DNA of 64,000 bases from Theristus sp. LFF4_11 (lineage: Eukaryota; Nematoda; Chromadorea; Monhysterida; Xyalidae), in NCBI GenBank assembly GCA_030248135.1, contig JASANC010003624.1, forward strand, positions 1 through 64,000. The letters are read 5' to 3'. Made by a program: the position numbers and the translations under genes. The notes under the pieces are model-generated. The model was given only the letters and a program-made list of their open reading frames with translations. It ran no database searches and had not been told where the DNA came from. Below, piece by piece: positions 1-11,600 of the stretch (positions are counted from its first letter, which is position 1; every line of letters starts with the position of its first letter).

Positions 1-92
1 GTTTGACAGATAAAAACAGCTGCTGCCAATTGGTGCGCCGCCAAACTGATTGTGGCATTCAAATGCGAGCTGTTGTACCATATCTATATATT

Positions 93-146
93 GATTGATT
101 GATTGATTGATATTGATTCATCGATTGATTGATTGGTTGACTGATT
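93..146. repeat. Tetranucleotide (ATTG)n array
   Basis: Short run of TTGATTGATTGA with single-base variants. It lies directly downstream, in sense, of the last visible lectin exon, inside its intron. The same tetranucleotide recurs at 5.26-5.63, 28.89-28.97 and 37.73-37.79 kb. Confidence 0.85.
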
Positions 147-169
147 CATTAACTGATTGCTAAGCTCAC

Positions 170-1757
170 CTTCCACCAACCCACGTGACTGCAGCGCGCG
201 ATAATCGTTTGTTTCTGCAAATGTGATTTCGTATCTGTTCTTTTTCGGTTGCGGAACTTTTTCCAGATTGAACAACGTACCAAATTGGCAAATGAACCAC
301 TTTGGGACAATGGTTGGATAATCATCAAACTGGTAAATGCCGTTGTCACTCGTGTCGACGTGCGATATCAAGCCGATCGTTTTGGAGGTAGCAAGATAAG
401 CGCTCAGTTTTCGTGTCTGAAAACAAAAGAAAAGATATGTTCCGGTGCTCCGTCCGTGGCTTTTTTTAAATTCATGGCTTATACCAGTATACGCATTGGT
501 TGGGCAGGGATTTAATGGATCATTCAACCAACATATACCATTCTAATTTTTGGTTTCACTATGAAAAAAAAAATTAAAAATACCATTTTGAATAAAAAAA
601 ATATTCACATTGAAAAAGCGTTCGCCAACTGGCACCTGCGTGCCGTCACGAAGGTGCCAAAACCAGCCAACCAAGTTTTGACCGTCAATCGAGTTGTTCT
701 GCACCATGTTCACCAAGTATTCGGATAACGTCGGATAAGAAGGCTGTTATAAACAAAAAAAGTACGATTTTATGATTTGCTGCTGATTATCTTTAATCAG
801 CTGTAGCATGTCTTTGAACAACCAACCACCGCTTCCAGCGTATCTAAAGTGTGTTCGCTTGAACCTGCCATTCTTTTTCACAGATAAGAGAGCATGTGAA
901 ACGTTGCATTGCAGCAAGAAGCAGCAGTGTATCGAGAGTTTTGGTTGAAAGGAAACCTCCCATTTGTGGCTAAACATTGTTTCCTTACAACTCGAGTCCC
1001 GCTTTTTTAGCGAGACTTTGCAATTCGACCGACCGAATTGTTCAAGTCCTTAAGTTTTTTTGTCCGTTTGCGGTTGATTTCGAACCTGTTTTTCTTTAGA
1101 CCAACGAACACTTGAAAAGAATTTGTTCCTCCTGAAAACTGTTAAAATTTACATCTCGCACGATTCTCGCGAGCGCGTTTGACTTCTCGATCGTTTCACC
1201 AGTGGCCAGCGATCCATTCGGGTAGTTTGTCTCGCAGAAATTGTTTGCGAACTCGTACGTCATCGACGTTTTGTGTCGTACGATGCAGTGCCCGTCCGCC
1301 TGTTCGATATCGGGCGAGCTCGCGTCGCATGATACCGCTGTTTTCAAGTTTGAAAATTGTAATAAACGTTTTGTGATTCGCAGCAGCCTTTTTGGCGAAA
1401 AGACAACCAATCAGCGCGTGTGTGATTCAAAAATAGTAGAATTGAATTCGTTGTACAATACTTGTGTTGGTTCGGTTGAAGAAGATACAGTATGTCACTT
1501 TTTGTTCGCGGAATATAGAGTCACGTGAAACTTACGGGATCGGAGTATCGAGAACACAAATTAGGTACGATGTATTAGCTACAACATCGGATGTTTGCGA
1601 TTTCATCGACCAAAACATTTGGTACTATCGCTCATCTACCTGACCTGGTATCTGATAGATTGTAGATCTAAAAAAACAACACACATAACTTACCTGTGGT
1701 CGGCGACATCTGGCACAGCAAAACGAGCAGCGAAACTGCGAAGCCACCGTTGATCAT
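170..1757 (-). CDS. Secreted C-type lectin-like protein, 5' part (partial gene)
   Basis: Four phase-compatible exons on the minus strand: 1757-1694, 1337-1102, 743-609 and 416-170. The last ends in phase 1 at a GTGAGC donor, so the gene continues off the left edge. The first exon encodes a typical signal peptide (MINGGFAVSLLVLLCQ), so the product should be secreted. The next exons carry a divergent C-type lectin fold: a CIV..T.MTYEFANNFC stretch, NGSLATGE, then VGWFWHLRDG, and a closing WFIC motif. Such domains bind carbohydrates or proteins outside the cell and in nematodes often belong to large defence or surface families. The canonical EPN/WND calcium motifs are not obvious, so sugar binding is uncertain. 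The lectin at 46.6-50 kb has parallel motifs (GWQWFERDGRIW against GWFWHLRDGTQV), suggesting an old relationship. About 227 residues are visible. Exon boundaries were read by eye. Confidence 0.68.
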
Positions 1758-2390
1758 TTTTTTATTCGAATCACTTGAGTGAAAGCGTTTGCTTCACAAA
1801 AAACAATCAGTAAAACATACGGTAATGTCATGACATGTGCCACCGTTTTATCCGTACGTTTCGCAACGTTGCAACCGTCACAGCGATTACATGCAAACTG
1901 CTTATTCGAAGCTGGAATTTAGCAGCCGATCACAAAGCAAAAAAACTGCATCTAATCTGATTACTGTTCGGTTAGCGCGCTCGCATTGCAACGACACAGC
2001 ACAATATTGGTTACCAAAAATTGTGTAAACTTTTCTGAATGATAACATTTTTTGAAAACATATTCCACAAAAAGATGTCGGAAAACGAAACAACACGTTT
2101 TTATGGATCGGTTTGTCTTGCCGTATTGTACTCAGTGTATTCAGTCAGTCAGTCAGTGTTATTCTGCAGTGCACGGCATGATACCAGAAAAGTGTAAGAC
2201 ACCATGAGTAGGCAAGCCATTACTCAAAATATGGATCCTTAGTGGATGAAGTGAAGTTCGGTTGGTATCATCAAACGATTCGTTTTAGTTTATCCCATAC
2301 ACCAACACAACAATAATATTGACTGATTATCTTTGTACGGTATCGGATGGCTTTTATCAAATTAGTTAGGATAATAAGCATCTATTATTT
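1758..2390. other. Intergenic, upstream of the lectin gene
   Basis: No coding exon is supported. It should hold the minus-strand lectin promoter. It also holds a copy of a dispersed repeat (2139-2216) that begins with (CAGT)n and reappears at 57.64-57.73 kb. Confidence 0.5.
2139..2216. repeat. Dispersed repeat F, copy 1
   Basis: A (CAGT)n head is followed by TATTCTGCAGTGCACG, ATACCAGAAAAG and AAGACACCATGAGTAGGC. The same order of blocks with scattered substitutions occurs at 57,640-57,727 in the first amylase intron. No class can be assigned. Confidence 0.6.
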
Positions 2391-2399
2391 CCTGTAACC

Positions 2400-3408
2400 G
2401 GTGCGGGGTCAACTCCGGCCCACGCATTTCCGGCCCACGCATTAGCGTCCCGACATTTCCGGCCCACCCATTACCGGCCCACGTATTACCGTCCCACCCA
2501 TTACCGGCCCGACATTTCCGGCCCACTCATTTCCGGCCCGCCCATTACCGGCCCAGCCCAATAATCATCTTTCTGCGCTGTATTTCGCCACGGACAACGA
2601 AAATGAACTGAAACCGCACTCTAAATTGTACTCCCTGCTCACCGACATGCTTTTAACAAAAATACTTATTTTTTTTATTTCAGTTTTCGTTTTCGTATCG
2701 CTTCTATTTGTTCATGACATTGGAACAAATGCTTCAGTTTGAATTTCGTCGATGATTCAGTTGATGTGTTTTTATTTATTGCTTTGTTCCGATTGATTTT
2801 GCACATTCAATTTCAATAACAACAACATGTCTGATAGGTCGACAAAAATAGGAGCTTTCTCAAACCGAATTGACGCGCTGAGTTCGAATTTTGCACTGGA
2901 CACAGAGCCAAATTCAATCATTTTAATTCTTAAAATTAGCAAAAACTCATGAAAATTGCCCCTCTAACCAAATTTGGACATGTGGATCCACAACCAGGTC
3001 GTGTTTCCTAATCCTAATCATTCCTAATCCTAAACCTAATCCTAATCCTAAGCCAAGCCTTTTTGATAAGGTGAAAATGATCAATTTAGTTTTTGCATTT
3101 TTTCATGATGCATCACGAAAAAATCCAAATGAAAAAAAGAGTTAAAAAATCGAACCCTAAGTTCAAAGTGTAACCGCCTAATCAATGTGAGTTTCTTGAT
3201 GAAATATAGCAGTGGGTGGCGGTTGAAGTCACTGGAAGCAAATTATTGGGCTGGGCCGGTAATGGGTGGGCCGGAAATGAGTGGGCCGGAAATGCGTGGG
3301 ACGCAGATGAACGGGGCCGGTAATGGGTGGGCCGGAAATGAGTGGGCCGGAAATATTGGGCCGGAAATGCGTGGGCCGGAAATAACGGGACGCAAATGAA
3401 CGCACGCC
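2400..3408. mobile_element. Fold-back (MULE-like) non-autonomous element
   Basis: Two arms of about 160 bp (2400-2560 and 3245-3408) are built from imperfect 15-bp units with consensus CGGCCCACSCATTWC. They lie in opposite orientation around a roughly 680-bp AT-rich centre with no ORF. The inner arm ends are exact complements (GGCCCAGCCCAATAAT against ATTATTGGGCTGGGCC). The 9-mer CCTGTAACC flanks both ends (2391-2399 and 3409-3417) and fits a target-site duplication. Long inverted arms made of subrepeats define fold-back elements, and a 9-bp duplication is typical of the Mutator superfamily, so a transposase supplied in trans is inferred. The outer ends match only loosely (GGTGCGGGG against GGCGTGCG), so the superfamily is tentative. 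Confidence 0.72.
3001..3060. repeat. Short degenerate CCTAAT/CCTAAG tract
   Basis: About eight loose repeats of CCTAAT, CCTAAA and CCTAAG inside the fold-back centre. They resemble degenerate TTAGGC/TTAGGT telomeric units but are too short and divergent to call a telomere relic. Confidence 0.4.
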
Positions 3409-3417
3409 CCTGTAACC

Positions 3418-3904
3418 AATAGTTACATAATGATGCAAATTTATAATTTATCGATTTCAAGAGCGGCCTCTTTCAGCCGCTTGGTTTGTTATCCAGACTT
3501 TACCCTAATCCATAACCCTGCTGATTGCCGATTACAATGAATATGATCGATTGCTGTTTTTGCAAAATGAAAGGTGAAATTGAAGCAAGTGGGCATGAAT
3601 GCATGCAATTCATGAGAAAACTGCAGTCGCGATTAATTGTCATGATTCGCGGATAGTAACAAAAAAGGGATCGATAACAACGCGAAAGCATTTCAAAAAA
3701 CATCCGCGTTTTGATATGGTTTTTTTTATTTCCAGTGCCACCGTAATCTGATAACATGACGTTGGAAACTTCAACTGCGTGATGTCGCCTTGAGTGTTCG
3801 CCTTCGGCCCGAATGCGCGACGTTGCACAGTTTTATTTGTGGCGCGATCAGACCAGTGAGTGCCGGTGATAGAACGAAGTCACTGATTGTCTTGCACTTT
3901 TATG
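3418..3904. other. No gene seen
   Basis: AT-rich sequence between the fold-back element and the LINE relic. Six-frame reading shows only short ORFs without domain-like composition. Confidence 0.4.
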
Positions 3905-5235
3905 TTATTGAGTATTGAATTGTTAGTGACCACAATTCGCAACAGTAGAGCAGCGACGAGCGGATGCACGCTGAGTACAGTATGACAGAATAAATAAGGC
4001 AGTCCTTGTATTCTCCATCAAGGCGGGATCAGTCGCAGACTAGGAGTTGTGTTTTTCAAGAATGCCAAGATAATTTCCAATCGTGTGTGTGTAGGGGGAA
4101 AGGACGAACAGAATAGCACGAAGACTCAATTACCGTAGTTAAAAAAACACGTCAAATTTGACACACAGTTGTGTTTTTGAACGTCTTTCTTTTTTCATTC
4201 AAATTTTGCGCTCTCCTTGCACCCTGAAAAAAGCTGCCATGTTTAAACGGCCATTCCGTACACTCGTGCCTTTGTGCGTATTGACACGTCGTGCGATCGC
4301 CAGAGCCGCCGCAGGCTGTGGAACGCCAGGGCAGACTGCTTGATGCGCCGCTGAGCGTCCTCTGAACAGTCATTGTTCGCGTTTATTACCGCCCCCAGGT
4401 AGACCGCGAAGTGTCGACTCTTGGCAGTTGCACGCCGTCGATCGTAACATCTGCCGCTTCCCCGGCGGGCCAGTCTGCGGCGAGCAATTCGCACTTTGCC
4501 GGCGCAAAACGCAGACCGACCCGTCCAGCTGCATTCGTCAGAGTGTTCAGGCCTCGCTGCAGTGAGGGCGTGGTCTGCGCAAATATGACCACGTCGTCCG
4601 CGTACTCCAGTGATCTGAAGTGGACACATTCGCCTGTGGCCCCTCCGTGCCGCTGCAGCCCATGGTGATGCCGTAGCAGTTTCCGCAATCGACCTGCGCC
4701 TGTCGGACTATTCTGTCCATCACGAATGTGAACAGGACAGGGGCTCAGGACTCCTCCTTGCCAATTCAATTCAGTGGTCCTCAATTCAAACGCTGCTGAT
4801 AGCTCGCCGTAGAAGCTCTATAAGCTTGTAGAGTGCGCGCGTCTCTGTCGCAAGGTGAACACGTTGTCCATTGTGCCCCGTCCCATGCGGAAACCGGCCT
4901 GCTCTGCCCTCGCCAGTTGTTCTCTCCAGCGCCGCAATGCGTACTAGCACAATTGTTTCCAAGAGTTTAGTGATGGTTGGTAGCAAATTGATTCCGCTAT
5001 AGTTTGCACAATCCATTCGAGATTTGTTCTTGTGTATCGGAATGCAAACGGACTCTCTCCACTCGGGCGGAATCTCCTCCGTGTCCCAGATGCGCCGCGG
5101 ACTGCTCACGATTAAGCAACGACGCAGGTGCACATTTGAACAGTTCCGCTGGCAGACCATCAGGGCCCGTCGAGTTTCCGGAGTGAAGACGCTTAATCGC
5201 ATTTGCAATTTCTTTGATTGTTGGTGGGTGGTTCG
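3905..5235 (-). pseudogene. Broken non-LTR retrotransposon (LINE) reverse transcriptase
   Basis: Minus-strand frames carry successive reverse-transcriptase blocks, separated by frameshifts. First comes an IPPEWRESVCIPIHKNKS...NYSGINLL block (about 5130-4990), then the catalytic LEYADDVVIF box (about 4610-4580). A GLRFAPAKCELL block follows, then the RRIKQSALAFHSLRRLW thumb block (about 4350-4300). The reading is then broken by an inserted repeat (3978-4262) and resumes as IRSSLLYCCELW (about 3950-3910), a usual thumb motif. No endonuclease domain or poly(A) end is visible. The DC.NY.GI.LL wording is common in RTE-type and related LINEs, but the clade cannot be fixed by eye. Frameshifts and the nested insertion make it dead. 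Confidence 0.8.
3978..4262 (+). mobile_element. Dispersed repeat D, copy 1, nested in the LINE
   Basis: Blocks CATCAAG-CGG, GACTAGGAGTTGTG, AATGCCAAGATAATTTCCAAT, GAACGTCTTTCTTTTTTCATT and CCTGAAAAA-GC-GCCATG recur in the same order, reversed, at 49,030-49,262. The final blocks recur near 36.68-37.03 kb. The reverse-transcriptase reading is interrupted exactly across this stretch, so it inserted after the LINE. No ORF is present, so it is a non-autonomous element of unknown class. Confidence 0.65.
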
Positions 5236-5263
5236 GTGTTGACTGCGGAGGTTGGTGGTGGTG

Positions 5264-5630
<367 letters not shown>

Positions 5631-5639
5631 CGGGACACC

Positions 5640-8600
5640 CAAGGCGGACAGAATACCAAACACTTGTTCAGAATCTTTTTAGCGTGCTGTTCGTCGTCAT
5701 GTGACATAATTCTCAAATTTTAAAACTTTGTTGATTAACTTTACATTCAAACTGAACTATTATCCAACCCGTGAAAATTTTTGTTCACCAAATAAAGCCG
5801 ATAGCAAAAAAAACAGCTTCATCAATTTTTCGACTGTATAACACGAACCCCGATGTGAAATGTCATCAATATAATATTAGCATCATATGATCAGTTTGCT
5901 GGTGAATATGCATTGCATATGTAATCAGAAAAGTGTAGCCTGGAAGACTGCAAAATTGAAGTGCACCCTCTGTCTGTGCACAATCAGTGACACGGAGAAA
6001 TAAAAAATGCATTTTCAAAAATAACACGACGTCGCCAACACACTGAATTCAATCACATACATGTACAGTATCTCCATCCAAGAGATGACAGAAGAATTGA
6101 ATCACATGCAGTCGAATACCACAACCGCAGTTATGTAGCCCACAAAAATGTGGTATAAACCCAGCATATATTAGATCTGAGCGCGATTTTCCATCAGCCT
6201 TTGTGATTGTCAGAAAATCATTTTCATGCACAATTTTTTCGAGGTTATTGCAAACCTATTCTGCAACCGGTGACGTATCTGGATCGTGTCGAGATTGAAT
6301 ACCGTATACATTACATTTGTACATACCGAACTCGATACCTTTTGGCACTCAACTGTGCAGTGTTTAATCGTGCATGTCATCACAGACACATCCAAAAAAA
6401 GGAAGTATATCTTTCCGATATCGCGTCCACACGCTTGTCCCGCTGCCTACCATCAATCGGGTGCTGTCGCAGACTTTGCGTTTTTCGCTTGTCTTCTCGC
6501 GCATTATGTCGCACACACAATATACATGTAGTTTGGCACAAGGAAAACCGCCAAGCAAAGAGAAGCGATCCATAGTGGGAGCCAAACAGTCATCGGCGAG
6601 ATGCACGAGCGCGCTTGCACTGTTCCGTGCCTGTCATACGCGATGCAGCCGTGGTTTCAGAAACCAGGAAACTGTCACGAAACACAAGAACAGTGCCTCT
6701 GAACGAACACACACAGCACAGCACTTTAAAGCGAGCTGGTCGCATACAATGGCTCTGCAAACGCATACCACCACGCCGCAACAACAACGTCAACCGCCAC
6801 AAAATAAAACCCCAGGACCACAATAAAAACCTCGCTCCGCGCGCCAAGTCGGAAAGATCGCGATCGCCTATACCAGACGACGCAACACTGAAGTGGCTTT
6901 TTCTGGGGAACACACGACGGACAAAAGAGCGTCTGTGTGACAGTGCACAGGGCCATCGGGTGTGCTGCTGTGAGCGAGAATATGGAAAATCGATTTTTTT
7001 CTGGAGACAGACAACCCAGATATAGACATGAACGCTATGCTAGCATGCTCTCGCTAACAACAACAGCGTGCTAGAGCGTGTGTGTGCGTCTGGGAATATG
7101 GGATCGGCGTGAGATTCAGGAATAACGAAATTCTTTAGAGCAAGTGAAGGGTGCTCAGGTTTGTAAAGTTGAATCAGTTCATTAAATTTGTTCACCGATC
7201 TGTAAAACAAGCATGGCGCACCTACTCAACCCGCGAATTTTGACATTTTTTTCGAAAAAAGTATCATTGATTCTTGTATGAGCGATTGTCCTGAAACAGA
7301 ATAACTTCCAGATTTCTACGTCCTCTCACGCCGAACCCTACGCACGAAAGAAAGCACACTGGACACACTCTCATTACTCCCGAAAACCACAATGACTGCA
7401 TTGTTGTTGTCGTTGTTATGTACGCGTCAGTGTGTTTGCGTTGTGCTTCATGTTTGAAGCACTACTATGGAACATACACTAAAAATTGTGGGTGACGCAG
7501 ATGTGCGTTGGTCCCATATGCTTATTATTATATTGAGCGTGTGCACAGCACACACACACATTTTGTGTCTGTGTGCTTGTATGCAGCATGCTTACATGCT
7601 GTAAGCTGCGCTAGCTTTTCCTGTGCTCCATGGCGTTTCTGGTTGGACAGACTGAATTTTTTTTGCGCGATGGGTATAACACGTATATACACGTTTGGAG
7701 AGCGGTTTTATGTCATGTTGCATGGTGTGGTTTGTCGAAAAAAAATGTTCGAAGTCTATCGCTGTATTATTGTTGCATAAACTTAGAGGTACATGTAAAC
7801 CACCAGTGTATTGTCATGAATACGTTTTTGGCGTTTTTTGGCTTATAAAACGTTTGCGCGGACACACCGCAGTTGCGCCTTTTGTTTTTATATGATTCGA
7901 AATGAATCATTTTCTCGTCGATGCTGTTGTTATTGTTATTGTTGTTGTTGTTGCGTCCCGTCGCCAATTCGGTGTGAATCGGTGCGACTTGGGCGCTACT
8001 GTGCCACGTGTAGCCCCGCCGTTCGCATTCCTCACATTGCCTGGCCCATTATTCATTTCAACAGCAAAACTATAACGAAAATCACAAATAAAACGCGTTT
8101 TGTGTACGCTTCTTTTGCATATATTCGCTTACAACCACCAAAACTAAAAGCAGACTCCCGCGTCTTTCGTGCGCTGTGTGTGCACAGCTATGCAAGCTAT
8201 AATACAACAACGAACTGAAACAACGAGTAGACTAAAAATGCGTTTCTATGCGTTTTTGCCGTGCACCCACCCGTGCGGTAGACAGACACACACACGCGCA
8301 GACGGGTGTTGTGTGTTTGCTAGCTAACCCTGATGACTTTGAACGATGCTTGTTCCAGCGTTTCCTCTGGCTTGTTTTTCGCACACACACACACAGTTGC
8401 TGCGTTTGTGCTTGCATATTGGTGGCACATTGTTTCTGTGTGCTGGGTGCGCAGCTTCAATTTCGGTGTATGTTGTTGTTTTTTTCTGGAAAATATTGCT
8501 TCCAAGCGGCTGGGGATATGTTTTTTCCGTTCCTTCAATTGTTAGTATCCGCCATCTCTGAAGTCATTTTCACTTGTGTTCCGTATTGTGTAGTTTCTTT

Positions 8601-11600
8601 TGCTCTGCCATGCGCAAGCTGGTGTGTTTGAACGTCTAAAATGGTTTTTATTTCAGTGTATGTTGCGCAGCTGTTTATGTGTCTGTGTGTCATTATTGTT
8701 GGAGTTTTACGTCGCTCGAAAACATTGACAACTTTTTTCCAGCGTATGTTACCTTTGCTTGAACGCTTTTTGATTTTTATGCGTTATGGCTATCAGCTGT
8801 GTTGACATTGGGTACAAAACACTGCTCAAATTATGCGTTGAAAATTGATTTTAAAAAACATTCAGTCCTGAATTTTGTGGGTTTCTTCAACAGACTGGTG
8901 CGTTTTTTACCTTTTTGATTTTGCTTTCTGACCGTGTGGATGAATAATCATCAAGATCAAGCATTTCCAGTCTGACTTCGTACTTTTTTACCATGTTTTT
9001 ATTGTGGTTTTTTTATCTAAATGCCATGTCAGGTCAGCTGATATTAGGCATGTGATTTTTTGAAAATGTTATCTGGAAATTTCAACGGATCACTTCAATT
9101 TGCTGCGATGACTAGCGTAAAGCAGTTTAACGGATGAATAAAACCAAAAAAAACAGAAAAATCAATTGGTGTCCGTTCATTTCAGTTCTCGTGTAGAATT
9201 AAAATTGTCAACGTTTTCAGTTCATGGGATGTGCGGGCCAAGAACGCGGGCCATGCCCCGAACAACGTGCGGGGCGGGCCTGCGAGTTTTGACACCGACC
9301 CGCATTTTTTGGTCTGAATTGCCTTTCAGGCCCGACCCACTCAAAAAATTAGCCCTGCTGGCCCTTCCCACACCACAGCCCAATTCGCAAAAACCAAAAA
9401 AAGCCTGACAAGCCACGCAGGTCTGACCCGTGGAAAATAATTGGCCCGTTCCGCAAGACGGTTTTGAAAGAATAACTCTGACCCGTTCGCCAGGCCCAAT
9501 CCGTATAGAAAAACCACCATGGCCCGTCCTGCAACCCAAACCGCAAAAAACTGTACCCACACGGCCCGCAGGTCCGGACCCGCAGGATCCGGCCCGCAAG
9601 CGAAAGGACTTTAGCCCGCAACATCCCCAGCCTACTTCATTTCTCATAGCTTTTATCGTGTTTGAACAAAAATCACTCTGTGAAAGAGCCCATGTCAGAG
9701 AAAGGTGTCCAGTTTCAGAGTGTGAAAAGAAACACACACAAGTATGCAGCCCGTTTCCCCCCTCCTAGCTGACCACAAACAAACATCACATCATCGTGTT
9801 GTGAGCGTCAAGTTCAGTACTTTTCACTTTACCACTAACTTTGCAACTTTATTTTTCACTCATGTTTCGTGTCGCCACTGCGCGTCTGATGAGATGTGAG
9901 TGGCGGAGAAAATCAAAACATCCTGGGGAAAAACTACCCAACCACAGCTCACCCCCGGGGTGAGAAAAAGGTGTTGAACACGTTCGACGGCAACAGCAAC
10001 ATGGTGATCTCGCATTTATGGCCCTACCAAAGCCTTGAATACAACCAGTTAGACATCAATAGCAAGAATACTTTTTGTAAACTTCAACGCTGAAATTTTA
10101 ATGTTCCATATTCGGGATGCAAAAGATTTGTTTTAAATGTACGGTTTCTTTCAGTTCCAACCAGCATTTCAGATTCATTTATAACCTCAACCAATCGGTT
10201 GTTTTCGTTTTTCTCTGCGCTTTATTGTAATACACACGAACAACCGAGTTGCGAAAATCGAAAACCAATGGTAAAACAGAACGTGTAAAGGTCATTCATA
10301 TTTTCTCTTCGCGTTATGTACATGTACATGTAGACGAAACAAACATAAATGTGTGTGTGCGCGCGCAAAATGTGCCTTTTTATTTGCAGTATAATGTTCG
10401 ATTGTGGGTATATTGTTTCGGTTGGGCGAGATTTGTTATGCCCATTTTCGAGCTTTCAGCCCGACTTCGAACTTTTCTTCGCATAATCGGTTCAAGCTGA
10501 AGTTACATACAAAGTTATTTGAACGGAATAGTATTGTCCTCAGCCAAAAATCATTTTCAACAATCTTGAAAAAAGATTGTGATGCAGAAAAAACATCAAA
10601 TCAAATTGGCGTAATTTTTTGAAGCAAAAACGTCGATTATCACTCAAACGCATCCATCCGTGGCGGTGCTAGCCGTTTTCTACCAGGACATTTTGCTAAA
10701 TCTTTGGATGAAGGACAAACATACCGGAACAGCGTCTCTCGTTCCGTTTCTTTCGATCCTGAAAATCTTTCTTTTTTTTGGTGGGTCTTTCTGATTTCCA
10801 CCATTTTATATCCACTATGCTTGTTTTTAGCTGGTGACGCAACCTGTCTCACCCCTACCACATTTTTTTGAAGCTTGTGGAATCAATAACCACTGCGCAC
10901 ATACAATACATTAAGCAAAGCATAGAGTTTGAACAAAAATTGAAAATTGAAAACTGAAAGCGCACACTGAGTTACTCATCATTGTTGCTTTACGTATCTG
11001 TTTTGTTGCATTTTAGCGCGCGCCTGTTTCACACAAAGTATTTGTCATTTCAATAGTAAACTGTTTTTTGAAATTCTCTTTGGGGTTTATATTTTGACAA
11101 ACCTGGATGTTTTAAACGATTTTGAATGGCGGTCATTTCACTACGTCCGTGTCTTTTTAACCGCTGGTTGAAATGCGGTTTCTTTTGAATGTGCATCTTT
11201 TCAGCATATTTATTGGTCTTTATCATGTGGCTTCGGCAACATCGGTCAACTTCTCACTCAACTTCTCATTGTCTGTCGTTTGTGTCTGGAGTTGACGCGA
11301 AAACGTTTGGCTTTGTACTGCGCCCTAAAACAACGGAATCCAAACGAATGTTGTTATTTATTGCGAGAATATATCGCGTCTCGTCAACTTTTTTTGTCGC
11401 GAGTATTGTTGCTGCCGGTTTCGGCAGGCACACCACGGAATTCGTAATGTGACAGATTGCAGTGCAGGCGACATTTTGACGCCACGGAACAAGCCGCTGC
11501 GTATGATCGTTCGGGGTTGTCACCCTGTTTTCCGGACAGACATTGTTTCGATCAATCATAAAACCAATATGTGCCGTGCCGTGTGCGCACCCATGGTTTA

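Noticed and set aside
780..880. Extra lectin exon (AGSGGWLFKDMLQL frame, minus)
   Set aside because: Its only usable donor is in phase 2, which would break the next exon; skipping it keeps the frame.
9222..9737. 171-aa ORF on the minus strand
   Set aside because: It follows the GGCCC repeat block and has a repeat-driven composition.
10640..10861. 73-aa basic ORF on the minus strand
   Set aside because: Some protein-like composition, but an isolated single frame with an internal acceptor-like site and no homology I can recognise.
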